DNA from: JAUPKT01 sp964427855
GTDB taxonomy: Bacteria; Desulfobacterota; Desulfomonilia; Desulfomonilales; Desulfomonilaceae
Assembly (NCBI GenBank): GCA_964427855.1
Contig: CAYRVH010000007.1
Location: forward strand, 16,726 to 80,725
Reading direction: 5' to 3'
Length of the DNA: 64,000 nt
In this document: positions 46,181 through 54,870 of the stretch, in pieces
Position numbering within the stretch: position 1 is the stretch's first letter
Layout: the number at the start of each line of letters is the position of its first letter
Notes under the pieces: generated by a model
Databases searched by the model: none
The model's input: the letters and a program-made list of their open reading frames with translations, nothing else
What the model was told of the DNA's origin: nothing
Program-made: the position numbers and the translations under genes

Positions 46181-47191
46181 GTGAGACAGAGCGTTGTTTT
46201 GAGTCTGCTGGTGTTTGAGTGTTGCCTCGCCGCCTCAGCGTCAAGGGCGGGTCAGGCGGATTCGATCAGTATTGCGGTTGAATTTAGTGACCACGCTGCA
46301 AGCGCGTACGTGGCACGTCACAAAGGTTGGTTTCGAGATGCGGACTTGGAGGTGCGGTGTTACAACTACGTTACGGGTTTGTCCTTAGCTGCGGGGCTGG
46401 GACGAGGAGAGATTCAGGCGGCTTACATGTGTCTGCTGCCCGCTATTAATGCGAAGGCCAACGCCGGGACGCCGATCAGGATTGTAGCTGGGACGCACCG
46501 GTTTGGGTATGGGCTGACGGTAAACGAAGCGAAGGTAAAGAGAATCAAGGATTTAGAGCGGGATGATGTACGGATCGGATGCGTTCAGGTGGGCAGCCCG
46601 GCTGATGCCCTTCTTTTGAGGATCATCGAGTCGTACGGTCTTGAACGCTCTCGAGTCCTCAAGAAAGTGCAACGAATGGCGATGCCTATGCAGATTGCAG
46701 CCATCAAGGCTGGTATGTTGGATGCGAGTGTTATGCCTGAACATTGGCCTGCCGTTGCGGAGCAGGCGGGATTTAAGACATTGCTGACGGCTGAAGATGT
46801 ATGGCCTGGAATGCAGGGGAGCGTCTTGGTCGTCATGGATGAACTCGCAAGGACGCGGCCGGATGTCGTACGAAAGCTCGTGGAGATCACGATGCAGGCG
46901 ACACATTGGATCGAGAAAAATCCCCGAGAGGCTGCACAGTTGATGGCAGCGGAGCTTCAAGTTGTCGGCGCAAATTTTTTCCCTGTTGAATTGGCAGAGC
47001 CCGTTTCTCAATTGCTCGTAACTCCTGAGATGATGTTGAGATCGATGGCGCGATTGAACTATACGACTGCCATTGACCCGAACGCAGTACAAGAGCAAAT
47101 CGATTTTGCTTTCCGCCACGGCTACATACGTCAGCAGCTCAAAAGAAGCGACATTCTTGATTTGAGTTTTCTCCATGAAGGTTCGAGGTAA
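46181..47191 (+). CDS. ABC transporter substrate-binding protein, NMT1/SsuA type
   Basis: 336 residues from GTG 46181, supported by GAGG 9 nt upstream; ATG 46172 and 46151 are alternatives. Signal peptide RQSVVLSLLVFECCLAASASRAGQA. Periplasmic-binding fold of the NMT1/SsuA/TauA class: ISIAVEFSDHAASAYVARHKGWFRDADLEV, then VRIGCVQVGSPADALLLRIIESYGLE, KAGMLDASVMPEHWPAVAE and the PDVVRKLVEITMQATHWIEKNPREAA helix. Members bind sulfonates, nitrate, pyrimidines or riboflavin-like ligands, so the ligand is open. The setting between DUF364 and FmdE suggests a metal chelate or cofactor precursor. It overlaps the permease start by 17 nt. Confidence 0.88.
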   Translation: MRQSVVLSLLVFECCLAASASRAGQADSISIAVEFSDHAASAYVARHKGWFRDADLEVRCYNYVTGLSLAAGLGRGEIQAAYMCLLPAINAKANAGTPIRIVAGTHRFGYGLTVNEAKVKRIKDLERDDVRIGCVQVGSPADALLLRIIESYGLERSRVLKKVQRMAMPMQIAAIKAGMLDASVMPEHWPAVAEQAGFKTLLTAEDVWPGMQGSVLVVMDELARTRPDVVRKLVEITMQATHWIEKNPREAAQLMAAELQVVGANFFPVELAEPVSQLLVTPEMMLRSMARLNYTTAIDPNAVQEQIDFAFRHGYIRQQLKRSDILDLSFLHEGSR

Positions 47192-47942
47192 AGTTTTTGA
47201 ATGGATGTGGGGTCTGGCGCCCGTGGCTGTCTTCTTGGTGCTCTGGGAGGTGGGCGGGAGGCTTGCCGTTGCGCCGGAGAGGTTTTTTATCCCCCCGTTT
47301 TCCATGGTGGCAGCAGAATTCTATCACCTTCTCATCAAGGGAGTTCTGGGCGAGAATCTCCTCGCGAGCTTCACCCGGGTAATTGTAGGACTGGGGGCGG
47401 GGTCAGCGCTGGGATTGGTCATTGGCATTGGCATGGGTTGGAGTCCTCTCATGTACAAGGCGCTCAATCCCATAATTAGCCTGTTTTATCCTATACCTGC
47501 GCTTGCATGGTTGCCTCTCCTCATGATTTGGATAGGCATCAACGAGTTGCTGCCCATTGCCATTATATTTATCTGTTCCTTCTTTCCTGTGGTGTACAAC
47601 ACGGCCAGTGGCATAAGAAATCTCGATCGCTCGTACATACGCGCAGCCCAAATGTTGGGGGCGTCGAATTTCCGGATTCTTTGGACCGTCGCCGTACCTT
47701 TGGCTTTGCCATCAATATTCACCGGATTGAGGTTAGAGGCGGGAATGTCATGGCGGGTTGTGGTTGCAGCAGAGATGGTGGCTATTCCGACAGGGATTGG
47801 GGCTTTATTAATGAAGGCCGAGAGCCTGGTGAGAATAGATATCATCATGGTGTGCCTGATCATTCTCTCGCTCATGTGCCTTTCTTTCGAAAAGACTTTT
47901 GCTTTTCTAGAAGGCCGTCTTCTGCGGAGATGGAGTGAGTAG
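47175..47942 (+). CDS. ABC transporter permease, SsuC/TauC type
   Basis: 255 residues with six transmembrane helices. N-terminal helix GLAPVAVFLVLWEVGG, the family core SFTRVIVGLGAGSALGLVIGIGMGWS, PIPALAWLPLLMIWIGINE, and the cytoplasmic coupling (EAA) loop RAAQMLGASNFRILWTVAVPLALPSIFTGLRL, which docks on the ATPase. Ends WRVVVAAEMVAIPTGIGALL and a last helix. It overlaps the binding-protein gene and is followed 2 nt later by the ATPase, typical of a tightly coupled importer operon. Substrate as for the binding protein: unknown. Confidence 0.92.
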   Translation: MKVRGKVFEWMWGLAPVAVFLVLWEVGGRLAVAPERFFIPPFSMVAAEFYHLLIKGVLGENLLASFTRVIVGLGAGSALGLVIGIGMGWSPLMYKALNPIISLFYPIPALAWLPLLMIWIGINELLPIAIIFICSFFPVVYNTASGIRNLDRSYIRAAQMLGASNFRILWTVAVPLALPSIFTGLRLEAGMSWRVVVAAEMVAIPTGIGALLMKAESLVRIDIIMVCLIILSLMCLSFEKTFAFLEGRLLRRWSE

Positions 47943-47944
47943 CG

Positions 47945-48664
47945 ATGTCCTGCATCGAGTTGGCGGAAGTGAGCAATCACGTGTGTCGCCAGATAAATCT
48001 CACCATTGACGAGGGGGACATTTTTGTCATCGTAGGCCCCACAGGCGCAGGAAAGACAACGCTGCTGAATATAATTGCGGGCTTGGTGGATTATTCAGGC
48101 CGTGTACTAATCGACGGAAAGAGCGTAAACAGAGTGTCGCCCAGCCAAAGGTCAGTTGGCTATCTCTTCCAAGAGCCGGCCCTTTTCCCTCATATGACAG
48201 TGGAGTCGAATATAGCTTTCGGTCTCCGGGCGCAGCGCCACGCGACAGAGCTCATAGAGAGCCGCGTAGACGCTTTAATGCATATGTTGCAAATAAAACA
48301 TTTAAGAGGACGGTACCCTAGATCGCTCAGTGGAGGCGAGCAGAAGCGGGTGGCGCTGGCGCGTTCGCTGGCACCAAGACCCCGCGTCCTGCTTCTTGAC
48401 GAACCAACCTCTAGTTCGGATCTCGAGACCGCGGATCACCTGAGAAGGGAATTGCACTCCTTTCTGAAAAGGCTTGGCATCACAACGGTGCTGGTCACCC
48501 ATAACCTCTTGGAAGCCCGCGAGATCGCTGACAAGGCCGCAGTAATGTCGGGAGGTATGATTAGGCAGCTGCGCGACGTTGCCGATATCACGCTCCGATC
48601 ACTCAGGGAGTTGTACCTTTCTCGGTCCAACAGTCAACCGACAGATCTTTACGTCAACAATTAG
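47945..48664 (+). CDS. ABC transporter ATP-binding protein
   Basis: 239 residues, one nucleotide-binding domain. Walker A VGPTGAGKTTL, Q-loop YLFQEPALFPHMTVESNI, signature LSGGEQKRVALARSLA, Walker B RVLLLDEPTSSSD (a Ser where Ala or Gly is usual) and switch His TVLVTHNLLEA. It resembles the SsuB/ModC/PotA importer class. No C-terminal Mop-like regulatory domain, which argues against a classical molybdate ModC. It starts 2 nt after the permease stop. Confidence 0.93.
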   Translation: MSCIELAEVSNHVCRQINLTIDEGDIFVIVGPTGAGKTTLLNIIAGLVDYSGRVLIDGKSVNRVSPSQRSVGYLFQEPALFPHMTVESNIAFGLRAQRHATELIESRVDALMHMLQIKHLRGRYPRSLSGGEQKRVALARSLAPRPRVLLLDEPTSSSDLETADHLRRELHSFLKRLGITTVLVTHNLLEAREIADKAAVMSGGMIRQLRDVADITLRSLRELYLSRSNSQPTDLYVNN

Positions 48665-48679
48665 GAAGGAGCGTGTCAG

Positions 48680-49630
48680 ATGCATCACCTCTTAGTAAGG
48701 TTAACACGATCCCTGGAACAACTGTATCACCCGTTCCCTCGGCGCCTGCCTTGTAGGGGGCGACCTCTCGCTTGCTTGCTGGTAGTGCTCGCCATTTGGT
48801 CACACGTCGCCTCGAGCTTCGCCGGTGAACCGACATATCGCCAAGGCGTTGATATATTCGTCGAAACTGGAGTGGACGAACCCGATAGGGTGCGCACATG
48901 GTACGCCCCTATGGTTGCTCAGCCATACGCCCCCGTGTTTGAGATCCTTGCCACCCGCGGCACAAGAGGTCGGTATTACCCTTACACATACAGCGTCACG
49001 GCGAAAGATCTCGTAAAAATGCATGGACACGACTGCGAAGGACTGAGCCATGCGGCAGCATGTTGCAAGGTGGCCTTCGACATTCTGTTCCCCGATGGAA
49101 TCATCGACAGGAGCGTTCTGTGGGGCATAACGGGAAAATCGCCCTGTTACTCGGATGTGGTGGCATATCTCACAGGCGCGCGCCTTCAATATGGAAACCT
49201 CGGTTTTTTTAAGGACGCCAAGTACGAACATGCAATTATTTTGTATAGAGAAGACACAGGCAAGGCCGTCCTCGCGACGTGGAAAGAAGGGATCAACAAT
49301 ATCCCCGATGAACCCGTCGTGCTGCCCGGCAAGATTCTGTGGAAACCTACTGTGGACCAGAAGGTGGTTGTGGATCTGAAAAGAGTAGTCAGAAAAGCCG
49401 AGGGAAAGCCCACTCCTTATCAGATAGATTTGATGCGTTACTACCAGTGGAAGCACATCAATGACATTTTTAGCCGACCTTTAGAAGAAAGTTACCAGGC
49501 TCAAGTGATCGATAATTTCCGCTGGGAGGACTGGGTGGACCAAAGCAAGATGGTTCCGAAAACTCATCCGCGGGCCGATACGAGGTTGAAAAAGGCAGGT
49601 TACAGGAAAGGACCGGTGTCTCTAGAGTAG
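48680..49630 (+). CDS. Secreted FmdE-family protein
   Basis: 316 residues. After a long basic start, residues 30-50 form a signal peptide (RPLACLLVVLAIWSHVASSFAGE), so the protein goes to the periplasm, unlike the cytoplasmic FmdE at 11723. The FmdE motif is present in the form LVKMHGHDCEGLSHAAACCKVAFDILFPDG (HGHDCEG for HGHxCPG), with GITGKSPCYSDVVAYLTGARLQYGN further on. The C-terminal zinc ribbon of the other copy is missing. AAGGAG precedes the ATG and it follows the ABC ATPase by 15 nt, so it probably works with the importer, perhaps as a periplasmic handler of a metal or pterin. Role not known. Confidence 0.85.
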   Translation: MHHLLVRLTRSLEQLYHPFPRRLPCRGRPLACLLVVLAIWSHVASSFAGEPTYRQGVDIFVETGVDEPDRVRTWYAPMVAQPYAPVFEILATRGTRGRYYPYTYSVTAKDLVKMHGHDCEGLSHAAACCKVAFDILFPDGIIDRSVLWGITGKSPCYSDVVAYLTGARLQYGNLGFFKDAKYEHAIILYREDTGKAVLATWKEGINNIPDEPVVLPGKILWKPTVDQKVVVDLKRVVRKAEGKPTPYQIDLMRYYQWKHINDIFSRPLEESYQAQVIDNFRWEDWVDQSKMVPKTHPRADTRLKKAGYRKGPVSLE

Positions 49631-49731
49631 AGTCCTTCCTTTGGAAAGATAATACAAAGCGCCCGTGCTGTTAATGACAACTGGATGATTCTGTTCAAAG
49701 CTGCAGCTGGCGGAGGAAGGTGGAAGACAAT

Positions 49732-50787
49732 ATGCGTGATACAACGTTCAAACCCTACGGCCGATTGATCAAAGTGGAAGATTCGGTGGGCAGCATCTTA
49801 GCCCATGACGTTACTGAAATCCGTCCCGGCGAGTTCAAGGGCCCAAGGTTCAAGAAGGGGCATATGATTAGTCAAAGCGACGTATCACGTCTTGCCAGGC
49901 TTGGTAAGCGGTATTTGTACGCGCTTGAAATGTCGCCGGAGGAGATGCACGAGGACGAGGCTGCGCAAGCTATGGCGCAAGCCCTGGCCGGCCCGGGCGT
50001 AACCTACAACCCGGCGCCGTCAGAGGGGAAGATAAACCTCGTTGCAGCTCACGATGGTCTCTTGAAGGTTAATGTGGAGGCCCTGACACAATTCAACCTC
50101 CTTGAGGGACTCATGTGCGCCAGCCGTCATACCAACTCCGTGGTGCGGGCGGGCGAGACAGTAGCAGGAACTCGAGCAATTCCGCTGGTTGTTCGCCGTG
50201 AGCTCGTAGCCGAGGGGGTAGCGATCGCGGAGGCAGTCGGCGGCATCTTCACGGTAAAGACCATGGCGCAGCCCAAAACAGCCCTCATTGTGACTGGCCA
50301 AGAGGTTTACGAAGGCCTTATCCAAGACAAGTTTGTCCCTGTGATGAAGCCGAAATTGGAGTCGTATCACTGTCCAGTAGTGCGGGTGGTGTTTGCTCCG
50401 GATGATGCGGATTACATAGCGGACGCAATCCGGGACGTCATTTCTGAGGGCGTTGGTCTCATCGTCGCCACAGGCGGGATGTCAGTGGACCCTGACGATG
50501 TGACGAGAATCGGGGTGAAGAAAGCGGGCGCAAACGCGTTGGTTTACGGCTCGCCAATTCTACCAGGCGCGATGTTGCTGTTGTCTGAAGTTGCATCAAC
50601 GCCTGTTATCGGCGTGCCTGCTTGTGCTCTGTACTATCGAGCCACGGTTTTTGACGTGGTCCTGCCGAGGGTGCTGGCCGGGGAGAAGTTGACTCGGCGG
50701 GACCTGGCCTCGCTGTCTCATGGCGGTCTTTGCTTGAATTGTAGCGTCTGCCATTTTCCGCAGTGTCCTTTTGGCAAAGCTGCTTGA
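49732..50787 (+). CDS. MoeA/MoCF-like molybdopterin-binding protein with C-terminal Cys cluster
   Basis: 351 residues from ATG 49732 (GGTGG 8 nt upstream; GTG 49720 also open). The N-terminal part (IRPGEFKGPRFKKGHMISQSDV) recalls MoeA domain I. The MoCF-biosynthesis fold follows: KTALIVTGQEVYEGLIQDKFVPVMKPKLE and the pterin-binding GLIVATGGMSVDPDDVT, then YGSPILPGAMLLLSEV and VIGVPACALYYRATVFDVVLPRVLAG. It ends with an extra Cys motif CLNCSVCHFPQCPFGK. In Deltaproteobacteria this protein is found beside molybdoenzymes and presumably inserts or stores the cofactor. Last gene of the 45.4-50.8 kb operon; the seleno-formate dehydrogenase locus follows on the other strand. Confidence 0.85.
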   Translation: MRDTTFKPYGRLIKVEDSVGSILAHDVTEIRPGEFKGPRFKKGHMISQSDVSRLARLGKRYLYALEMSPEEMHEDEAAQAMAQALAGPGVTYNPAPSEGKINLVAAHDGLLKVNVEALTQFNLLEGLMCASRHTNSVVRAGETVAGTRAIPLVVRRELVAEGVAIAEAVGGIFTVKTMAQPKTALIVTGQEVYEGLIQDKFVPVMKPKLESYHCPVVRVVFAPDDADYIADAIRDVISEGVGLIVATGGMSVDPDDVTRIGVKKAGANALVYGSPILPGAMLLLSEVASTPVIGVPACALYYRATVFDVVLPRVLAGEKLTRRDLASLSHGGLCLNCSVCHFPQCPFGKAA

Positions 50788-50861
50788 ATAGCTGCGGATG
50801 CCGCTTTGTGAGGCCTGCCTTGCGATCTGGCGGCCGAAGGGGAGAGAGCGCTTTCTCGTTC

Positions 50862-51017
50862 TCACACGGAGGCGAAGGCAATCCCGATGGCTGCGCCGAT
50901 GAGTACCGCAGCCATAGGATTGCACCACAGAGCTCAACCTGATCCGACCGCTGTACTCACGAGGAACAAACCCAATCCAGCAAGGGCCCCTATAGATCCG
51001 CCTATGACGTACTTCAT
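50862..51017 (-). CDS. Candidate selenoprotein: DUF6132-like small membrane protein with in-frame UGA
   Basis: ATG 51017 has AGGGA 7 nt upstream. The frame reads KYVIGGSIGALAGLGLFLVS (helix 1), a short loop GSG-UGA-ALWCNP, and MAAVLIGAAIGIAFASV (helix 2), ending TGA at 50864-50862. The internal TGA is at 50936-50934 (residue 28 of 51). In the DUF6132 proteins I remember, the same loop reads GTCPITSNP or similar, so the UGA stands where Cys is conserved, and a Cys and the NP follow in step. A 9-bp hairpin 18 nt after the UGA fits a bacterial SECIS. The organism decodes UGA as Sec in the neighbouring fdhA. Conventional reading would give only 27 residues. Confidence 0.7.
50887..50915 (-). promoter_or_regulatory. 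SECIS-like hairpin of the DUF6132-like gene
   Basis: In the transcript ATGGCTGCG pairs perfectly with CGCAGCCAT around the 11-nt loop GTACTCATCGG. The stem starts 18 nt and the loop 27 nt after the UGA; the loop begins with G. Known bacterial SECIS elements have a 3-14 nt loop, 16-37 nt from the UGA, with a G in the first two positions. Confidence 0.65.
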
Positions 51018-51118
51018 TGTTCTTCCCTCACTTTTGTGATGATGGCGCAATGGCGAGACCCGTTCCCCATGCGTGATTACTTTTTGGATCGACGATAGAG
51101 CGCTCCTGGGGAAGAAAG

Positions 51119-51150
51119 AAGCCCCGCTCATCACATGACAAACGGGGCTT
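51119..51150 (-). terminator. Terminator-like hairpin downstream of the intact fdhB
   Basis: AAGCCCCG at 51143-51150 (minus sense) pairs with CGGGGCTT at 51119-51126 around a 16-nt loop, followed by CTTTCTTCC. It is 20 nt past the fdhB stop and before the DUF6132-like gene. The pyrimidine tail is imperfect, so read-through into the small gene is possible; on the plus strand it is followed by TT. Confidence 0.6.
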
Positions 51151-51170
51151 TTGAGAAGAGTGAGCCGCTG

Positions 51171-51818
51171 CTACTTACCGGCAGCGTATTTCCAATACTT
51201 CTTCGGATCGTCTGTGACGATGTAGATCACCCTCACATCGTCGGGGTTGATGGCCTGGGCCTTGGGAAACTTTTTCTTCAGTTCCTGGACCCTTGTTTTG
51301 GCGGCCTCTAGGATCTTTTCTCGTTCACCAAACTGCATGGCGCCTGTGGGACACGACTTGACGCACGCAGGGATCATGCCGTTGGTAATCCTCTCAAAGC
51401 ACAGGTTGCATTTGAACATTTGTTTGGTCTTGGGATCCTGCCGGGGAATGTCGTAGGGACATCCCTCGAGGGTGGCCTTGAAATCGAGCTTTTTCGTGGC
51501 GGGCGTGTAGAGGACCGCGCCGGTTTTTTCGTCTTGCACGATCTCATCGTTTTCGGCAGCGGCCATACAGCCCGGCGACAGACAGTGACGGCATTGCTCC
51601 GAGAAAAAGTTCCAGTAGGCCTTGCCGTCTCCGTTCTTGCCCTCGGAAAATCGTACGATCTTGAAGGTCTCATACGAAAGGTCCTGGGGATTTTCGTAGC
51701 TGCCCACGTTTTTTGTCGCGGTTCCAGATAGGCCGTTCCACTGTTTGCAGGCGATTTGACACCCACGGCATGCCGTGCACTTGGAGGTGTCAACGAGAAT
51801 TGAATATCCTTCAGACAT
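51171..51818 (-). CDS. Formate dehydrogenase beta subunit (four [4Fe-4S] clusters)
   Basis: 215 residues, intact. Cys groups for four clusters: CTACRGCQIACKQW, QCRHCLSPGCM, CPYDIPRQDP and CNLCFERITNGMIPACVKSCPTGAM. No Tat signal, so it is exported as a partner of the Tat-carrying catalytic subunit. It takes electrons from the active site of FdhA and hands them to a soluble cytochrome c3 or another acceptor; there is no transmembrane helix at the C-terminus, unlike the E. coli FdnH. Starts 10 nt after fdhA with AGGAGGT. The frameshifted paralogue lies at 18501-19147. Confidence 0.94.
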   Translation of the reverse strand: MSEGYSILVDTSKCTACRGCQIACKQWNGLSGTATKNVGSYENPQDLSYETFKIVRFSEGKNGDGKAYWNFFSEQCRHCLSPGCMAAAENDEIVQDEKTGAVLYTPATKKLDFKATLEGCPYDIPRQDPKTKQMFKCNLCFERITNGMIPACVKSCPTGAMQFGEREKILEAAKTRVQELKKKFPKAQAINPDDVRVIYIVTDDPKKYWKYAAGK

Positions 51819-51828
51819 ATCACACCTC

Positions 51829-54800
51829 CTATGCCTTGGTTACATTAACCATGAAGGCCTTTGACTCAGGGATCATGGTGTTTGGATCGCCCACGTTGGG
51901 AGTGAGCAGGTTTGCAGATTCGCCGCCGTCCTTGGGGATCATCCACCCGAAGCACCAGGGCATACCTACTTGGTGAACCGTCAGATCCCCCATTTTGAAG
52001 GGTCGGAAGCGTGTGGTGACGATGGCCACAGCTTCTACTTCCCCTCGGACGGACGACACCTTCACCTTTTCGCCGTTTTTGATTCCTCGGAGTTCAGCCA
52101 GTTCTTGGCTGATCTCCACGAACATCTGCGGCTGCGCTTCGACGAGCCACGGCTGCCAGCGGGTCATGATGCCTGTCTGCCAATGTTCGGTCACACGATA
52201 AGTGGTTCCTACAAACGGGAAGCGAGGATCGCAGGTCAGATGCTTGTCCATCTCGCCAGTAAAGATCTTGATGGTAGGATTGACAAATTGACCTGACAGG
52301 AGATTCTTCGGAACCGGGCATTCCAAAGGCTCATAATGCTCGGGGAATGGACCATCCGCGAGACCAGGGCCGAAGATGGAGGCCACGCCGTCAGGCTTCA
52401 TAATGAACGGGTATTTTCCGGCTTTCTCATCGCTCATGGGCGGCGCCGGCCCGTCCGGAACATCGCCAACCCATTTCCCATCAACCCATTTCAGGACAGG
52501 TCTGGCCGGATTCCATGGATTCCCACTGAGATCAACAGAGGCCCTATTGTAGATGATCCTTCTGTTGACCGGCCAAGCCCACGCCCATTGTGAGTAGAGG
52601 CCAAGACCGGTTGGATCGTCCTTTTTCCGCCGGGCCATATTGTTGCCGTCTTGATTGTAGCTTTGGCAATAGATCCAGTTGCCGCAAGACGTGCTTCCAT
52701 CCGCCTGGAGCAAAGGAAATGCAGGAACCAGCGTCCCTTTCTTATATTCCTTGTCTCCGATTTTCACGTCGTTCAGGAAATAACCGTTGATCTCTTTGGC
52801 TACTTTATGCGGATCAAAATGGCCATTCTGATCTACGTAGTCCCATTTCAAGTTTAGGATAGGCTCGGGGAATTTTCCCCCTTTTTTTTTTTTTTTTCGT
52901 ACCTTCTTCATCAGTTCGACGATGATGTCGCCATCCGGCTTTGCTTGACCGGGGGGATCTGCCGCCTTGTACCGCCACTGAGCCCATCGTCCGCTGTTGG
53001 TAATGCTGCCCTCCTTTTCCACTGAGGCTGCGCATGGGAGCATGAAGACTTCTGTCTTAATACTCTTGGGATCAACGCCTGGGGCTTTCCAGAACGAACC
53101 AGTCTCGTTGTCAAAGATGTTCACGTTGACGAGCCAATCGAGCTTTGCCAGGGCCTGGCGCACCTTATGGGCATTGGCGCCGCTGCACGCCGGATTTTGA
53201 CCCCATGCAAAGAACCCTTTAATCTTTCCATTGTACATGGCATCGAAGAGGTTCAACCACGAACAGTTTTGTCCGACATCGAGTTTTGGCAACCATCCGT
53301 ACCCAAAGTCATTTTCCTTGGTGGCCTTATCTCCCCAGTAGGTCTTCAGAAGGCTGACGACATACTTTGGCGCATTTTGCCACCAGTTGACTGATCTTGG
53401 ATCCTTGGTGGATGGGGTTACGGCCTTGAGGTACGCTTCCAGATTGGCAAGATTGGCCGTGGGCGTCCTGAGATACCCGGGAAGAATGTGGAACAAAAGG
53501 GCCTGATCGGTGGAACCTTGGACGTTGGATTCGCCGCGCAGGGCGTTGACCCCGCCTCCTGCGATGCCCATGTTGCCCAGCAACAGCTGGATGAGGCACA
53601 TGGCTCGGATGTTTTGTACGCCCACTGTGTGCTGCGTCCATCCCATGGCATACATGATGGTTCCAGCCTTGTCCTTCACGCCTGTGGAGGCATAGGCCTC
53701 GTACGCCTTGACAAGGTCTTCCTTGGGGGTCCCCGTGATCTCTGAGACCTTTTCGAGGGTGTATCGCGAATAGTGTTGCTTGAGCAGTTGGAAGACGCAG
53801 CGAGGGTTCTCCATGGTCATGTCTCGTTCGGGAATCCCTTTGTCGTCCTTCTTAAGAGCCCAGAATGATTGATCATACTTCTTGGTCTTCGGGTCGTAGC
53901 CTGAAAAGAGACCATCCTCGAAATTGTATTTGTCTCCCAGGATAAATGTGGCATTGGTGTAGTTGACCACATAATCTTTGAAGTACTTGTCGTTGTCTAG
54001 GATGTATTTGATCATGCCGCCCAAGAAGGCAATGTCAGTGCCTGACCGCAAGGCAGCGTAGATGTCGGCGTGTGCAGAGGTCTGTGTAAACCTGGGATCA
54101 ACGGAGATGAGTATGCCCCCCTTGTCCTTGGCCCTTTGAACCCATTTCATGGAGATGGGGTGGTTTGAGGCAGCGTTGCTGCCCATGACGAGTATGCAAT
54201 CGCTGTTTTTGAGATCGATCCAGTGGTTGGTCATTGCGCCGCGTCCGAACGACTCTGCCAGAGCCGCTACAGTGGCGCTGTGTCATATACGAGCCTGGTG
54301 TTCAATATAGACAAGCCCGAGGGCTCGCATCATGGCCTGCAGCGGCCACAACTCTTCGTTATCCAAGGCCGCGCTCCCGACGTGGGCAATGGCCTCGACC
54401 CTGTTGACGACATCCCCTTTCGCATTCTTCTCTATGAAGTTGGCGTCTCGGGTAGCCTTGACTCTCTTGGCGATCTCGCTGAGGGCCCAATCCCAGGATT
54501 TTTCCTGCCATTTGTCGCTGCCAGGAGCTCGATAAAGCACCTTTTTCAGTCGGTTTGGATTGGCGGCAGTCGTCTGGAAAAGCGCGGCGCCCTTTGCGCA
54601 GAGAGCCCCTTCGTTGACGGGATGATCGGGGTCACCTTCGATGTTGATAATCCGGTTGTCCTTCGTATCCGTACTGCAAATGAGACCGCAGCCAACCGCG
54701 CAATACGGACAGATGGTGGTGGACTGCTTAGCAGTCTTGACCTTGTCAATCTTCTTCTGTTCGGCGGCAAAGGCCTTCACCGGTCCCAGATTGACGCCGA

Positions 54801-54870
54801 GAGAAGAAAGAGCCAGTCCCGCGCCGGCGACGCCGGTAAACACGAGGAACTCGCGCCGCGTTACTTCCAT
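51829..54870 (-). CDS. Formate dehydrogenase catalytic subunit, selenocysteine form
   Basis: 1013 residues when the in-frame TGA at 54285-54283 is read as Sec196 (HQARI-U-HSATVAAL), the position of the catalytic Mo/W ligand in FdnG and FdhF; the paralogue has Cys195 there. Tat signal VTRREFLVFTGVAG, [4Fe-4S] CPYCAVGCG, GAMTNHWIDL, TEHWQTG and the same MVNVTKA end. Everything after the TGA continues without a break for 817 codons. AAGGAGGT stands 5 nt before ATG 54870. A run of sixteen A codes for RKKKKK at 52897-52882 where the paralogue has a mixed sequence. Periplasmic formate oxidation or CO2 reduction with FdhB at 51171. Sec enzymes are usually faster than Cys ones. Confidence 0.95.
54255..54272 (-). 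promoter_or_regulatory. SECIS-like hairpin in the selenocysteine fdhA
   Basis: Ten nt after the UGA, CTGT-AG pairs with CT-G-GCAG (one bulged G, one G-U) around the loop CGGCT. Loop distance 16 nt and a G in the second position fit the bacterial SECIS rule, and the loop resembles the GGUCU of E. coli fdhF. Confidence 0.55.
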
